Source: Alexandriicola marinus (lineage in GTDB: Bacteria > Pseudomonadota > Alphaproteobacteria > Rhodobacterales > Rhodobacteraceae). From it: a DNA stretch of 64,000 nucleotides. The stretch is from contig NZ_RBVZ01000003.1 of the NCBI RefSeq assembly GCF_004000435.1, positions 186,001 to 250,000 on the forward strand. Direction: 5' to 3'. The notes below the pieces were generated by a model. The model did not search any database, was not told the DNA's origin, and saw only the letters and a list, made by a program, of their open reading frames with translations. Positions 15,526-24,808 of this stretch are shown here, in pieces (within the stretch, counting starts at the first letter, position 1; each line of letters begins with the position of its first letter). Position numbers and translations under genes: made by a program.

Positions 15526-18168
15526 TCAGTCGTCGGCCTTCTTGGCGGCCGACTTCTTCGCAGGGGTCTTTTTCGCAGCCGTCTTCTTTGCCGCGGGCTT
15601 CTTGGCGGCTGCCTTCTTTGCTGGGGCCTTCTTTCGGCCCTTGCCCGACTTCGCGGCCCGTTCGTTGACCAGCTCCACCGCCATCTCGAAGGTCAGCGCT
15701 TCGGGCTCGACCTCCTTGGGGATGGTCGCGTTCACCTTCTCCCATTTGACGTAGGGCCCATAGCGGCCGGGCATGACGCTCATCGCGCCGCCATCGGGGT
15801 GATCGCCCAGTTCCTTGATCGGCTGGGCCGGTGTCCGGCCCCGTCCGCGCGACGCGGCTTTCTGTGCCAACAACTCCACCGCGCGGTTCATGCCCACGGT
15901 CCAGACCTCGTCGATCCCCTCGAGATTGGCATTCAGCCCGCCCTTGTGGGAAATCGTCTCCGCATGTTTGAGGTAGGGGCCATAGCGCCCGATATTGGCC
16001 CAGATCATCACCCCGTCATCCGGGTGCGTGCCCACCTCGCGCGGCAGCGCCAGAAGCTTCAGCGCCTGTTCCAGCGTCAGCTCTGCCGGTGGCCAGTCCT
16101 TGGGAATCGACTGGCGTGGCGGCTTCTTGTTGTCGTCCGTCACCTCGCCGCGCTGGACGTAAGGCCCGAAGCGGCCGTTGAAGGCGTAAATCTTGTCGCC
16201 CTGATCCTCGCCCAGAAGCTTGCCCTCGGGCGGGATCGCGCCATCGCCGGCGTTTTCATCCATGCCGGGGGGGCCGAAGGGCCGGGTGTAGCGACATTCG
16301 GGATAGTTCGAACAGCCGATGAAGGCGCCGCCCGACCGGGCGGTGCGCATCGACAGCCGGCCCTGTCCGCAATTGGGGCAGAGCCGGGGGTCTGTCCCGT
16401 CCTCGTTCGGCGGGAACAGGTGCGGCGCGAGAACCTCGTTGATCTTTTCTAGAACCTCGGTGATCCGCAGTTCCGACGTCTCCGCAATCGCGGCGGAGAA
16501 ATCGCGCCAGAACCGGCGCAGAAGGTCCTTGTAATCCGCCTCGCCCGCGCTGACCCGGTCGAGATCCTCCTCCAGATCGGCGGTAAAGTCGTAATCGACA
16601 TAGCGACGGAAGTAATTCGACAGGAACGCGATCACCAGCCGGCCCTTGTCCTTCGGGATCAGGCGGCCCTTGTCCTTTTCGACATATTCACGATCCTGGA
16701 TCGTCGTGACGATCGAGGCATAAGTCGACGGGCGGCCGATCCCCAGCTCTTCCATCCGCTTGACCAGCGTTGCCTCGGTGTAGCGGGGCGGCGGCTGGGT
16801 GAAATGCTGCTCCGGCGTGACCTCGCGCTTTTCGGCGGCCTCTCCTTCGGCGATCTGGGGCAGGCGCTTGTCGTCGTCATCGACGACGGCATCGTCGCGG
16901 CCCTCTTCGTAGATGGCGATGAACCCTTCGAACAGGATCACCTGACCCGTGGCCCGCAGGCCGACCTGTTCGTCGGCGCTTCCGATCTCGACGGTGGTGC
17001 GTTCCAGCCGGACGGCCTCCATCTGGCTGGCAAGGGTGCGCTTGTAGATCAGGTCATAAAGCTTGCGCTGATCGGCATCGGCGATCTTGGCCTTCGCCGG
17101 GTCGAGCGCCATGTCCGTGGGCCGGATGCATTCATGCGCCTCTTGGGCGTTCTTGGCCTTGTTCTTGTACATGCGGGGGCTGGCCGGCACGTAGTCGGTG
17201 CCGAACTTCGCCTTGATGGCATCCCGGGCCGCATGCACGGCCTCGGGGGCCATGTCGATCCCGTCGGTCCGCATATAGGTGATCAGCCCCGCCTCGTAGA
17301 GCCGCTGCGCCACGCTCATGGTCTGGCGCGCCCCGAAGGAGAACTTGCGGCTTGCCTCCTGCTGAAGCGTCGATGTCATGAAGGGCGGCGCGGGGTTGCG
17401 GGTGCCGGGCTTGGCCTCGACCGACTTGATCACCAGATCGCGCGAGGTGATCGCCTGCACCGCCATCTCGGCCGCGGTCTGGTCGGCGATATCGAACCGG
17501 TCGAGCTTTTTCCCGGCCAGCGTCGTCAGGCGCGCGGAATAGGTCTGGCCGCGCGGCGTCGCGAGAAGCGCGCCCACCGACCAGTATTCGCGCGCACGGA
17601 ACGCTTCGATTTCCATCTCGCGCTCGACGATCAGCCGCAGGCAGACCGATTGCACCCGGCCCGCGGATTTCGCGCCCGGAAGCTTGCGCCACAGAACGGG
17701 GCTGAGGTTGAAGCCCACAAGGTAATCCAGCGCGCGGCGCGCCAGATAGGCTTCGACGAGGTCGCCATCGACCTGACGTGGCGCGCCCATCGCCTCGGTC
17801 ACCGCGGATTTCGTGATCGCGTTGAAGACGACGCGGCTGACCGGCGTGTCCTTCTTGAGTGCCTTGCGCTTCAACAGGGCCTCGGTCAGGTGCCAGCTGA
17901 TCGCCTCGCCCTCGCGGTCGGGGTCGGTGGCGAGGATCAGTTCGGGATCGTCCTTCAGCGCATCGGCGATCGCCTTGAGATGTTTCTTGCTGTCATTGGC
18001 GACCTCCCAGCTCATGTCGAAATCCGCATCGGGATCGACTGAACCGTCCTTGGGCGGCAGGTCGCGCACATGACCATAGGAGGCGAGAACCGTGTAATCG
18101 GGCCCCAGATACTTGTTGATTGTCTTCGCCTTTGCAGGAGATTCGACGACGACGACGGGCATAGGCAC
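15526..18168 (-). CDS. topA: DNA topoisomerase I
   Basis: An 880-residue type IA topoisomerase that relaxes negative supercoils. The Toprim domain starts at once (VVVESPAKAKTI), and the active-site tyrosine lies in LITYMRTDGIDM. One C4 zinc finger is visible (CPNCGQGRLSMRT...CSNYPEC), followed by several TopA C-terminal repeat units (GRFGPYVQRGE, GRYGPYLKHAE, GRYGPYVKWEK) and a Lys/Ala-rich tail of about 40 residues. The tail is histone H1-like and probably binds DNA non-specifically. A second methionine at residue 3 is an alternative start. The gene sits downstream of dprA with a 130-bp gap, an arrangement common in alphaproteobacteria. Confidence 0.97.
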   Translation of the reverse strand: MPMPVVVVESPAKAKTINKYLGPDYTVLASYGHVRDLPPKDGSVDPDADFDMSWEVANDSKKHLKAIADALKDDPELILATDPDREGEAISWHLTEALLKRKALKKDTPVSRVVFNAITKSAVTEAMGAPRQVDGDLVEAYLARRALDYLVGFNLSPVLWRKLPGAKSAGRVQSVCLRLIVEREMEIEAFRAREYWSVGALLATPRGQTYSARLTTLAGKKLDRFDIADQTAAEMAVQAITSRDLVIKSVEAKPGTRNPAPPFMTSTLQQEASRKFSFGARQTMSVAQRLYEAGLITYMRTDGIDMAPEAVHAARDAIKAKFGTDYVPASPRMYKNKAKNAQEAHECIRPTDMALDPAKAKIADADQRKLYDLIYKRTLASQMEAVRLERTTVEIGSADEQVGLRATGQVILFEGFIAIYEEGRDDAVVDDDDKRLPQIAEGEAAEKREVTPEQHFTQPPPRYTEATLVKRMEELGIGRPSTYASIVTTIQDREYVEKDKGRLIPKDKGRLVIAFLSNYFRRYVDYDFTADLEEDLDRVSAGEADYKDLLRRFWRDFSAAIAETSELRITEVLEKINEVLAPHLFPPNEDGTDPRLCPNCGQGRLSMRTARSGGAFIGCSNYPECRYTRPFGPPGMDENAGDGAIPPEGKLLGEDQGDKIYAFNGRFGPYVQRGEVTDDNKKPPRQSIPKDWPPAELTLEQALKLLALPREVGTHPDDGVMIWANIGRYGPYLKHAETISHKGGLNANLEGIDEVWTVGMNRAVELLAQKAASRGRGRTPAQPIKELGDHPDGGAMSVMPGRYGPYVKWEKVNATIPKEVEPEALTFEMAVELVNERAAKSGKGRKKAPAKKAAAKKPAAKKTAAKKTPAKKSAAKKADD

Positions 18169-18242
18169 CTCTGACTGAACGGATCACGGCAGCGGGCCTA
18201 GATGTGCGGGCAAGTGCGGGAATGTCAATGCGGGCTTCCCTT

Positions 18243-18280
18243 GCCGGATGGCTCCGATCCGGCACAGCCCTAAAGGGCTG
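18243..18280. other. Two small hairpins in the dprA-topA gap
   Basis: GCCGGAT (18243-18249) pairs with ATCCGGC (18257-18263), and CAGCCC (18265-18270) pairs with GGGCTG (18275-18280). Neither is followed by a T tract on the minus strand, so a terminator function is doubtful; they may be leader structures for topA. Confidence 0.4.
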
Positions 18281-18298
18281 AAAAATTCAGGTGCAATT

Positions 18299-19471
18299 TC
18301 AGACCTCCCGGGACAGCAGTCCTGCCGCATCGCGCCGGATGCGACCATCGAGTTCCAGATCGACCAGTGCCGGGGCAATCTCGCGGGGTGGGGTGGCAAG
18401 GTCCCGGATCAGCTCATCCTCCGAGATCGGGCCGGCCCCGATCCGTGAAAGGATCCTGTCGTGAAGCGCCGCGACCTGCCGCAAGGGCTGCGCAGGCGGG
18501 TGCGGTGCGGGCCTGTCGTCGGGGATGCCTTCGGGCACAAACAGGTTTGGCTGTCGCTGCACCAAGGGGGCCACCACGGCAGGGCCGGTCACATCAAGGA
18601 TGTCCTCGGCCGAGCGGATCAGGGTCGCCCCGTCGCGGATCAGGATGTTGCAGCCCGAGGCCCGACCCTCGAACGGGTGGCCGGGCACGGCCATCACCTC
18701 CCGCCCCTGATCGAGCGCGCATCGTGCGGTGATCAGGCTGCCGGATTTCGCCGCGGCTTCGACGACGACGACGGCCCGCGCGACTCCCGAGACGATCCTG
18801 TTGCGCATCGGGAAATGCCGCGCCAGCGGCTGAAGCCCCATCGGCTGTTCTGACAGGACGAGCCCGTCCTGTTTGATCCGCGCGGCCAGATCGGCGTTTT
18901 CCTGAGGGTAGATGACGTCCACGCCGCCTGCCATCACGGCGATTGTCCCGCCTTTCAGGGCCGCGTCGTGCGCCACGGCATCAATGCCCCGCGCAAGCCC
19001 CGAGACGACGACGAAACCCGCCTCGGACAGATCGGCCGCCAGCCGCCGCGCCATGCGCGTTCCGGCCGAGGATGCGGTGCGCGAACCGACGATCGCGATC
19101 ATCGGCCGGCAGAGCAGATCGGAGTCGCCGCTGATCCACAGGATCGGCGGTGCATCCTCGACCCCTGTCAGAAGTGCGGGGTAATCCGGCTCTCCGTGAA
19201 AGACGGCGCGCGCCCCGGATCGGCGCGCGGCCTTCATCTCGGCCGCGACTACGCCTTCGGGGCAGGGCGCGTAATCCTCGACCCCGGCCGCCCGCGCGAT
19301 CTCGGGCAGCGCGTCAAGCGCGGCCGCAGCACTGCCGAACTGGTCCAGAAGCCGCCAGAAGGTGGCCACACCGACCCGGCGGGAGCGTAACAGGCGAAGC
19401 AAGAGAAACCGGTCATCTTCCGTGGTGGGTGGGAGTGGGGGGTGAGCGGAAGAAGTTGGGTCCCCGGCCAT
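18299..19471 (-). CDS. dprA: DNA-processing protein DprA
   Basis: A 390-residue protein that in natural transformation binds incoming single-stranded DNA and loads RecA. The N-terminal helical (SAM-like) part is followed by the Rossmann-type core with IVGSRTASSAGTRMARRLA, VSGLARGIDAVAH and NRIVSGVARAVVVVEAAAKSGSLITA. A C-terminal winged-helix domain (about 325-390) is typical of alphaproteobacterial DprA. The ATG at 19471 was preferred to an upstream GTG because AGGACGAGG lies six to seven bases before it. Other competence genes are not in the window. Confidence 0.95.
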   Translation of the reverse strand: MAGDPTSSAHPPLPPTTEDDRFLLLRLLRSRRVGVATFWRLLDQFGSAAAALDALPEIARAAGVEDYAPCPEGVVAAEMKAARRSGARAVFHGEPDYPALLTGVEDAPPILWISGDSDLLCRPMIAIVGSRTASSAGTRMARRLAADLSEAGFVVVSGLARGIDAVAHDAALKGGTIAVMAGGVDVIYPQENADLAARIKQDGLVLSEQPMGLQPLARHFPMRNRIVSGVARAVVVVEAAAKSGSLITARCALDQGREVMAVPGHPFEGRASGCNILIRDGATLIRSAEDILDVTGPAVVAPLVQRQPNLFVPEGIPDDRPAPHPPAQPLRQVAALHDRILSRIGAGPISEDELIRDLATPPREIAPALVDLELDGRIRRDAAGLLSREV

Positions 19472-19573
19472 TCTGTGCCTCGTCCTGTTACCCACACAGG
19501 ATTAGGCGGCCAAGGTTAATGGCGTGTAAACGCAATCACGCTTTGTTCCTCACCAATTCGGGGGAGGCGGCGC

Positions 19574-20995
19574 TCAGGTCTGCGCGCCGCCGATGGTCAA
19601 CCCGCCGATCAGCAGGCTTGGCTGGCCCACGCCCACCGGCACCCATTGCCCGGCCTTGCCGCAGTTCCCGATACCCGGGTCCAGCGCCATGTCGTTGCCG
19701 ATGGCGCGGATCTGTTGCAGTGCGGTTGCCCCGTCGCCGATCAGCGTCGCGCCCTTGACCGGTGCCCCGCGCTTGCCGTCCTTCACCCGGTAGGCTTCGG
19801 TGCAGGAAAACACGAACTTTCCGCTCGTGATATCCACCTGACCGCCACCGAATCCCACGGCATGAATGCCGTCGCGCAGCTCACCGATCATGTCATCCGG
19901 CGCAGCGTCTCCGCCCAGCATGTAGGTGTTCGTCATGCGGGGCATCGGAATGTGGGCAAAGCTTTCGCGCCGCCCGTTGCCCGTGGGCTCGACCCCCATC
20001 AGCCGGGCGTTCTGCCTGTCCTGCATGTAGCCGACAAGGATGCCATCCTCGATCAGGACGTTCCTGCCCGAGGGTGTGCCCTCGTCATCGATCGTCAGGG
20101 ATCCGCGCCGGTCGGGGATGGTGCCGTCATCGAGAACCGTCACGCCACGTGCAGCCACTTGTTGGCCCATCAGCCCGGCAAAGGCCGAGCTGCCCTTGCG
20201 GTTGAAATCGCCCTCCAGCCCGTGGCCCACGGCCTCGTGCAAAAGGATGCCCGGCCAGCCCGGGCCAAGCACCACGTCCATCACGCCCGCCGGCGCGGCT
20301 TCGGCGCCCAGATTGACCGTCGCGATCCGCAGCGCCTCACGCACCGCGCCTTCCCAATGCGTGTGGCTGATCAGCCCGTCGAGACCGTGCCGCCCGCCAG
20401 CCCCCGCGCCGCCGCTTTCGCGCCGGCCGTTTTCCTCCACGATGACGCTGACGTTCAGCCGGGCCATGGGTCGGATGTCCGAGACAAGCCGGCCGTCGGG
20501 GCGCAGAATCACCACCTCCTGGTAGACGGCCGACAGCGTCGCCGAGACCTGCACCACCCGCGGGTCCAGATCGCGGGCGAAGGCGTCGATCTCGCGCAGT
20601 GTGTCGACCTTGACGGCAAAGGGCGTCTGCTCGACCGGGTCGACGTCGGCATAAAGCGCGGTATTCGTGCCCTTGGGCCCGTCGGCCAGCGTACCGCCGC
20701 CAGCACCCACCGCAAGGCGCGCCGTTTCGGCCGCGCGGCGCAGGGCGTGTTCGTCGATCGTGGTGGAATGGGCATAGCCCGCCGTCTCGCCGCGCACGGC
20801 ACGCAGGCCGAATCCTTCGGAGGCGTCATAGCTGGCGGTGCGGAGCCGCCCGTCATCGAAGGACGTCACCTCCGACCGGCGCCGTTCTAGGAACAGTTCG
20901 CCATCGTCGGCCCCTGCCACGGCCTCGCGCAGGATGGACAGCGCGGTGTCCTGATCGAGGTTGGTTTCAAACGGGCGAAAGGGGTCTTGGGACAT
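19574..20995 (-). CDS. tldD: Metalloprotease TldD
   Basis: A 473-residue member of the TldD/PmbA family, which with TldE forms a zinc protease used in peptide maturation and protein turnover. Visible signatures are the metal-binding HEAVGHGLEGDFNRKG stretch, GYMQDRQNARLMGVEPTGNGRRES and the C-terminal TNTYMLGGD region. The start was set at 20995 because GGAGGATTGC precedes it; the open frame continues upstream without a good signal. The gene is divergent from ctaC with a 180-bp shared promoter region, and this neighbourhood is conserved in the Rhodobacteraceae. Confidence 0.95.
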   Translation of the reverse strand: MSQDPFRPFETNLDQDTALSILREAVAGADDGELFLERRRSEVTSFDDGRLRTASYDASEGFGLRAVRGETAGYAHSTTIDEHALRRAAETARLAVGAGGGTLADGPKGTNTALYADVDPVEQTPFAVKVDTLREIDAFARDLDPRVVQVSATLSAVYQEVVILRPDGRLVSDIRPMARLNVSVIVEENGRRESGGAGAGGRHGLDGLISHTHWEGAVREALRIATVNLGAEAAPAGVMDVVLGPGWPGILLHEAVGHGLEGDFNRKGSSAFAGLMGQQVAARGVTVLDDGTIPDRRGSLTIDDEGTPSGRNVLIEDGILVGYMQDRQNARLMGVEPTGNGRRESFAHIPMPRMTNTYMLGGDAAPDDMIGELRDGIHAVGFGGGQVDITSGKFVFSCTEAYRVKDGKRGAPVKGATLIGDGATALQQIRAIGNDMALDPGIGNCGKAGQWVPVGVGQPSLLIGGLTIGGAQT

Positions 20996-21082
20996 GCAAT
21001 CCTCCGGGGCATAATGGCGCGCAGAACCCGCCGCGCGCCGCGTCATTAGGCCAAAGGAGACGCTTTGCCGCAACAGGCCTTC

Positions 21083-21112
21083 TTGTGATGTGCCTCGGGT
21101 TGTGGGTATAGA
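21083..21112 (+). promoter_or_regulatory. Candidate sigma-70 promoter of the ctaC operon
   Basis: TTGTGA (21083-21088) and TATAGA (21107-21112) are separated by 18 bp and lie 64 bp before the ctaC start codon. The spacing fits a housekeeping promoter, but the assignment rests on sequence inspection only. Confidence 0.5.
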
Positions 21113-21175
21113 CGCCCGAGACGACAGGATTCCCATGCAAATGGGGTCCGGCTAGCCAGAGACAAGGGAACGAGA

Positions 21176-22006
21176 ATGCAACTGTTCAGAACAATCCGGA
21201 CGCTGGGCACCGGGCTGGCTGCCGCAATGACGGCGCAGACCGTATCGGCGCAGACCGCGATCGACGACCTCGAGGTCGTTGGTGCACCGCATTTGGGCGG
21301 CATCGGGTTTCAGCCCGCCGCAACCGAGCTTGCACGCGATCTGCAGTGGCTCGATGGCATGCTTCTCGTGATCATCACGATCATCTCGCTCTTCGTCGTG
21401 GGCCTGCTGGCCTACGTGATCCTGCGCTACAACAGCCGCGCGAACCCGAATCCCGCGTCATTCACGCACAATTCCCCGCTTGAGGTTGCGTGGACGATCA
21501 TTCCGATCGTGATCCTCGTATTCATCGGGGCCTTTTCGCTGCCTGTGCTGTTCAAGCAGCAGGAAATCCCCGAGGCCGATATCAATATCAAGGTCACCGG
21601 GTACCAGTGGTACTGGGGCTATGAATATGTCGACGATGGCGTCGCCTTCGAAAGCTTCATGTTGGCCGAGGACGAGCTTGCCGATTTCGGCTATGACGAA
21701 AGCCTCTACCTGCTGGCCACCGATACGGCCGTTGTCGTGCCCGTGGGCGCCACGGTCGTGATGCAGGTCACGGCCGCCGACGTGATCCATTCCTGGACGA
21801 TCCCCGCCTTCGGTGTGAAGCAGGACGCCGTTCCCGGACGCCTTGCCCAACTGTGGTTCGCGGCCGAGCGTGAGGGCGTCTATTTCGGCCAGTGCTCCGA
21901 GCTTTGCGGTCAGGCGCACGCCTATATGCCGATCACCGTCAAAGTCGTGAGCCAGGAAGAATACGACAAGTGGCTTGCTTCCGCGCAGGAAGAATTCGGG
22001 GTCTGA
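21176..22006 (+). CDS. ctaC: Cytochrome c oxidase subunit II
   Basis: A 276-residue subunit II of an aa3-type oxidase. A cleaved leader (to about VSAQT) is followed by two membrane segments (about 60-82 and 105-125) and a periplasmic cupredoxin domain. The CuA ligands are all present: H205, C240, E242 (main chain), C244, H248 and M251 in [13 protein letters not shown], and the aromatic patch YQWYWGYEY carries electrons from cytochrome c. It opens the plus-strand cta operon. Subunit I (ctaD) is not in the window, as in Paracoccus and Rhodobacter, where it lies elsewhere. Confidence 0.97.
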   Translation: MQLFRTIRTLGTGLAAAMTAQTVSAQTAIDDLEVVGAPHLGGIGFQPAATELARDLQWLDGMLLVIITIISLFVVGLLAYVILRYNSRANPNPASFTHNSPLEVAWTIIPIVILVFIGAFSLPVLFKQQEIPEADINIKVTGYQWYWGYEYVDDGVAFESFMLAEDELADFGYDESLYLLATDTAVVVPVGATVVMQVTAADVIHSWTIPAFGVKQDAVPGRLAQLWFAAEREGVYFGQCSELCGQAHAYMPITVKVVSQEEYDKWLASAQEEFGV

Positions 22007-22016
22007 TCCCCCTGAG

Positions 22017-22042
22017 CGGGGCGCGGTATCGGCTGCGCCCCG
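22017..22042 (+). terminator. GC-rich hairpin between ctaC and ctaB
   Basis: CGGGGCGC (22017-22024) pairs perfectly with GCGCCCCG (22035-22042). There is no long T tract, so it is more likely an attenuating or 3'-protecting stem that lets ctaC be made in excess over the assembly genes. Confidence 0.5.
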
Positions 22043-22084
22043 TCTCCCCCGCCCCCAGATGACCGCCAGAACAGACGGACAGCC

Positions 22085-23035
22085 ATGACAGATGCCAGCG
22101 TGACAGACGTCGCCCATAACGGAGCCCAGACCAACGAGGCAGGCTTTGGCGATTATTTCGCGCTGCTCAAGCCGCGGGTCATGTCGCTTGTCGTGTTCAC
22201 CGCGCTGGTGGGCCTCGTCGTGGCGCCGGTCGGCATTCATCCCTTTATCGGCTTTGTCGCGATCCTGTGCATCGCGGTCGGGGCCGGCGCGTCAGGCGCG
22301 CTGAACATGTGGTGGGATGCCGATATTGACAGCGTGATGAAGCGCACGTCCCGCCGCCCGATCCCTGCCGGCAAGGTTGAGCCAAGCGAGGCGCTGGGCA
22401 TCGGGCTGGCGCTGTCTGGCTTTTCGGTGATCCTGCTGTTTCTCGCGACAAACCTGCTGGCCGCCGCGCTTCTGGCTTTCACCATATTCTTCTACGCGGT
22501 GATCTATTCCATGTGGCTCAAGCGGGCCACGCCGCAGAACATCGTGATCGGTGGCGCTGCGGGCGCCTTTCCCCCGATGATCGGCTGGGCCGTCGCCACC
22601 GGCGGCGTGTCCATCGAATCGGCCCTGATGTTCGCACTGATCTTCATGTGGACGCCGCCGCACTTCTGGGCGCTGGCATTGTTCGTGCGGTCCGATTACG
22701 GCGATGCGGGCGTGCCGATGCTGACCGAAACCCACGGCCGGCCCATCACGCGCAACCACATTCTGGTCTACACGCTGTTCCTTGTTCCGGTGGCGCTGGG
22801 GCTTGGCTTCACCTCGATCGGCGGGCCGGTCTATCTTGCCGCGGCCTTCGTGCTGAACCTGCGGTTCTTCTATGGTGCATGGCTCGTCTGGCTTCGTGAT
22901 GACGCCGCTGCCGAGGCCGACAATTACGCGACCGAGAAGTGGCTGTTCCGCATCTCGCTTAGCTACCTGTTCCTGCATTTCGGCCTCCTTCTGGTCGAGG
23001 CCGCGCTCCATTCGCTTGGCTGGAGTATCTGGTGA
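22085..23035 (+). CDS. ctaB: Protoheme IX farnesyltransferase (heme O synthase)
   Basis: A 316-residue polytopic membrane enzyme that farnesylates protoheme to heme O, the precursor of heme A for the oxidase. It carries the UbiA-type signature [24 protein letters not shown] and a second aspartate region near [15 protein letters not shown]. About eight hydrophobic segments are visible. It follows ctaC by 78 bp, and its stop overlaps the start of the next small gene by one base (TGATG), so they are translationally coupled. Confidence 0.97.
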   Translation: MTDASVTDVAHNGAQTNEAGFGDYFALLKPRVMSLVVFTALVGLVVAPVGIHPFIGFVAILCIAVGAGASGALNMWWDADIDSVMKRTSRRPIPAGKVEPSEALGIGLALSGFSVILLFLATNLLAAALLAFTIFFYAVIYSMWLKRATPQNIVIGGAAGAFPPMIGWAVATGGVSIESALMFALIFMWTPPHFWALALFVRSDYGDAGVPMLTETHGRPITRNHILVYTLFLVPVALGLGFTSIGGPVYLAAAFVLNLRFFYGAWLVWLRDDAAAEADNYATEKWLFRISLSYLFLHFGLLLVEAALHSLGWSIW

Positions 23036-23241
23036 TGGCGATCAAGGTCGAACATGAGCTGCACAGCCGCCGAAAGGGTCGCAACCTCGGCGTGGGTCTT
23101 GTCCTGGTCGGGCTGGTCGGGATCGTTTTCGGCCTGACAGTGGTTAAGGTCCTCAACCTCGAGAATATCGCCCAGTTCGAACGCTTCGATCATGTGGCCA
23201 GACCGCAGCTTGAACCCAGCGCATCGGAGGGCACGCAATGA
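23035..23241 (+). CDS. Small membrane protein between ctaB and ctaG
   Basis: A 68-residue protein: a charged N-terminus (KVEHELHSRRKGRN), one hydrophobic segment (about 20-42) and a polar tail. An ORF of this size and layout lies between ctaB and ctaG in many Rhodobacteraceae and in Paracoccus and is presumed to help oxidase assembly, but I know of no defined activity. The start shares one base with the ctaB stop; a GTG one codon earlier is also possible. Its own stop overlaps the ctaG start by four bases (ATGA). Confidence 0.85.
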   Translation: MAIKVEHELHSRRKGRNLGVGLVLVGLVGIVFGLTVVKVLNLENIAQFERFDHVARPQLEPSASEGTQ

Positions 23242-23867
23242 AACTGTTTCCCCGCCTGCAGGGGCCGCAACGCACCGCCACGCAGGCCGTATCGGTCGTG
23301 ATCATCATGGGATCGCTCGCCTGGGCGTCGGTCCCGTTCTACGACTGGTTCTGCCGCGTGACGGGGTTCGGCGGCGCGACGGATGTCGCCGATCAGGGCA
23401 GCGATGTGATCCTCGATCAGACGATCACCGTTCGCTTCGACGGGTCGCTGGAACGCGACATGCCGTGGACCTTCAAGCCCATGCAGCGCGAGATGGAAAT
23501 CCGCATCGGCGAGACGGGTCTCGCCTTCTACGAGGCGCACAACCCCACCGATCAGCCGATCGCGGGACAGGCGGCCTATAACGTCACGCCCTACGAGGCG
23601 GGCGGCTTCTTCGACAAGATCGAGTGTTTCTGCTTCGTCGAACAGGTGCTCATGCCCGGCGAGACGATGCAGATGCCGGTCAGCTTTTTCGTCCATCCCG
23701 ACATCGTTGATGATCGCGAAGGTCAATACGTCCACACCATCACGCTGGGCTACACTTTCTATCAGATCGACCTGCCCGAGGATTTCGAAGGCGCCGAGAC
23801 TCAGGCCGCCCTCGATCTGCCCGCCGGTTTGACAGATGGCATCGGCCCGGACATAGAACAGAATTAA
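23238..23867 (+). CDS. ctaG: Cytochrome c oxidase assembly protein CtaG/Cox11
   Basis: A 209-residue copper chaperone that delivers CuB to subunit I. It has one N-terminal membrane segment (about 17-35) and a periplasmic immunoglobulin-like domain with the copper-binding pair in IECFCFVEQ followed by LMPGETMQMPVSFFVHP. Both motifs are diagnostic for the family. It overlaps the preceding small gene by four bases and is followed by a short hairpin before coxC. Confidence 0.96.
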   Translation: MKLFPRLQGPQRTATQAVSVVIIMGSLAWASVPFYDWFCRVTGFGGATDVADQGSDVILDQTITVRFDGSLERDMPWTFKPMQREMEIRIGETGLAFYEAHNPTDQPIAGQAAYNVTPYEAGGFFDKIECFCFVEQVLMPGETMQMPVSFFVHPDIVDDREGQYVHTITLGYTFYQIDLPEDFEGAETQAALDLPAGLTDGIGPDIEQN

Positions 23868-23873
23868 CGACAG

Positions 23874-23891
23874 CCGGCCCCGCAGGGCCGG
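23874..23891 (+). other. Intercistronic hairpin between ctaG and coxC
   Basis: A perfect 7-bp stem (CCGGCCC/GGGCCGG) with a CGCA tetraloop lies in the 48-bp gap. No T tract follows, so it is probably an mRNA processing or stability element. Confidence 0.45.
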
Positions 23892-23915
23892 ACCTAGCCT
23901 CAGGGAACGACCGCA

Positions 23916-24716
23916 ATGGCCCATGAAAAGAACCACGACTATCACATTCTGAACCCCTCCATCTGGCCGTTTGTTGGCGCTGTCGGGGCCTTCCTGATGC
24001 TGTACGGCGCCGTCCTCTGGATGCACGGCAGCGCGCCCTACCTGTTCCTGATCGGCCTCGTAGCGGTCCTTTACACGATGTACGCCTGGTGGGCCGAGGT
24101 CGTGACCGAAGGCCAGCAGGGCGATCACACGCCCGTCGTTCGGATCGGCCTGCGCTATGGCTTCATCATGTTCATCATGTCCGAGGTCATGTTCTTTGCC
24201 GCGTGGTTCTGGTCCTTCTTCAAACATGCGCTCTACCCCATGGGCCCCGAAAGCCCGATCGTCGACGGCCAGTGGCCGCCTGCGGGCATCGAGACGTTTG
24301 ATCCCTGGCACCTGCCGCTGATCAACACGCTGATCCTGCTGTGTTCGGGTGCCGCGGCGACCTGGGCGCACCACGCGCTGGTGCACGAGAACAACCGCAA
24401 TGACCTCAAGAACGGTCTGATCCTCGCCATCGCGCTTGGCCTGCTGTTCACGGCCTTCCAGATATACGAATACACCCACGCCTCCTTCGGCTTTGCCGGG
24501 AACATCTATGGCGCCAACTTCTTTATGGCGACGGGCTTTCACGGCTTCCACGTGGTGATCGGCACGATCTTCCTCGCGGTCTGCCTGCTGCGCGTCTATC
24601 GCGGCCACTTCACGCAGGAGCAGCATGTCGGCTTCGAGGCCGCGGCCTGGTATTGGCACTTCGTGGACGTGGTCTGGCTCTTCCTGTTCTTCTCGATCTA
24701 CGTCTGGGGCGGCTGA
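23916..24716 (+). CDS. coxC: Cytochrome c oxidase subunit III
   Basis: A 266-residue integral membrane subunit with about seven hydrophobic segments. Typical motifs include [11 protein letters not shown] at the N-terminus, [18 protein letters not shown], the glutamate-containing helix, [16 protein letters not shown] and [14 protein letters not shown] at the C-terminus. It stabilises the catalytic core of the aa3 oxidase. The start at 23916 has GGGAACGACC upstream. It lies after the assembly genes ctaB and ctaG, the arrangement known from Paracoccus and Rhodobacter. Confidence 0.97.
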   Translation: MAHEKNHDYHILNPSIWPFVGAVGAFLMLYGAVLWMHGSAPYLFLIGLVAVLYTMYAWWAEVVTEGQQGDHTPVVRIGLRYGFIMFIMSEVMFFAAWFWSFFKHALYPMGPESPIVDGQWPPAGIETFDPWHLPLINTLILLCSGAAATWAHHALVHENNRNDLKNGLILAIALGLLFTAFQIYEYTHASFGFAGNIYGANFFMATGFHGFHVVIGTIFLAVCLLRVYRGHFTQEQHVGFEAAAWYWHFVDVVWLFLFFSIYVWGG

Positions 24717-24757
24717 CACCTGCCGGCGGGGCCCGCCCTGCCAGTCCGAAATTTCCT

Positions 24758-24787
24758 GAAACGCGCGAGGGCACCCTCGCGCGTTTC
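24758..24787 (+). terminator. Perfect 14-bp hairpin between coxC and surf1
   Basis: GAAACGCGCGAGGG (24758-24771) and its exact reverse complement (24774-24787) are separated by only two bases, so the inner pairs must open to form the loop. The T content after the stem is low. It could partially terminate the cta transcript before surf1 or protect its 3' end. Confidence 0.6.
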
Positions 24788-24808
24788 GTCCGTCCTCAAG
24801 GGGGGGCA

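Noticed and set aside
16804-18042. 412-codon plus-strand open frame over topA
   Set aside because: Antisense shadow of the topoisomerase gene, with no domain of its own.
19646-20890. 414-codon plus-strand open frame over tldD
   Set aside because: Antisense to tldD; composition is that of a GC-rich shadow.
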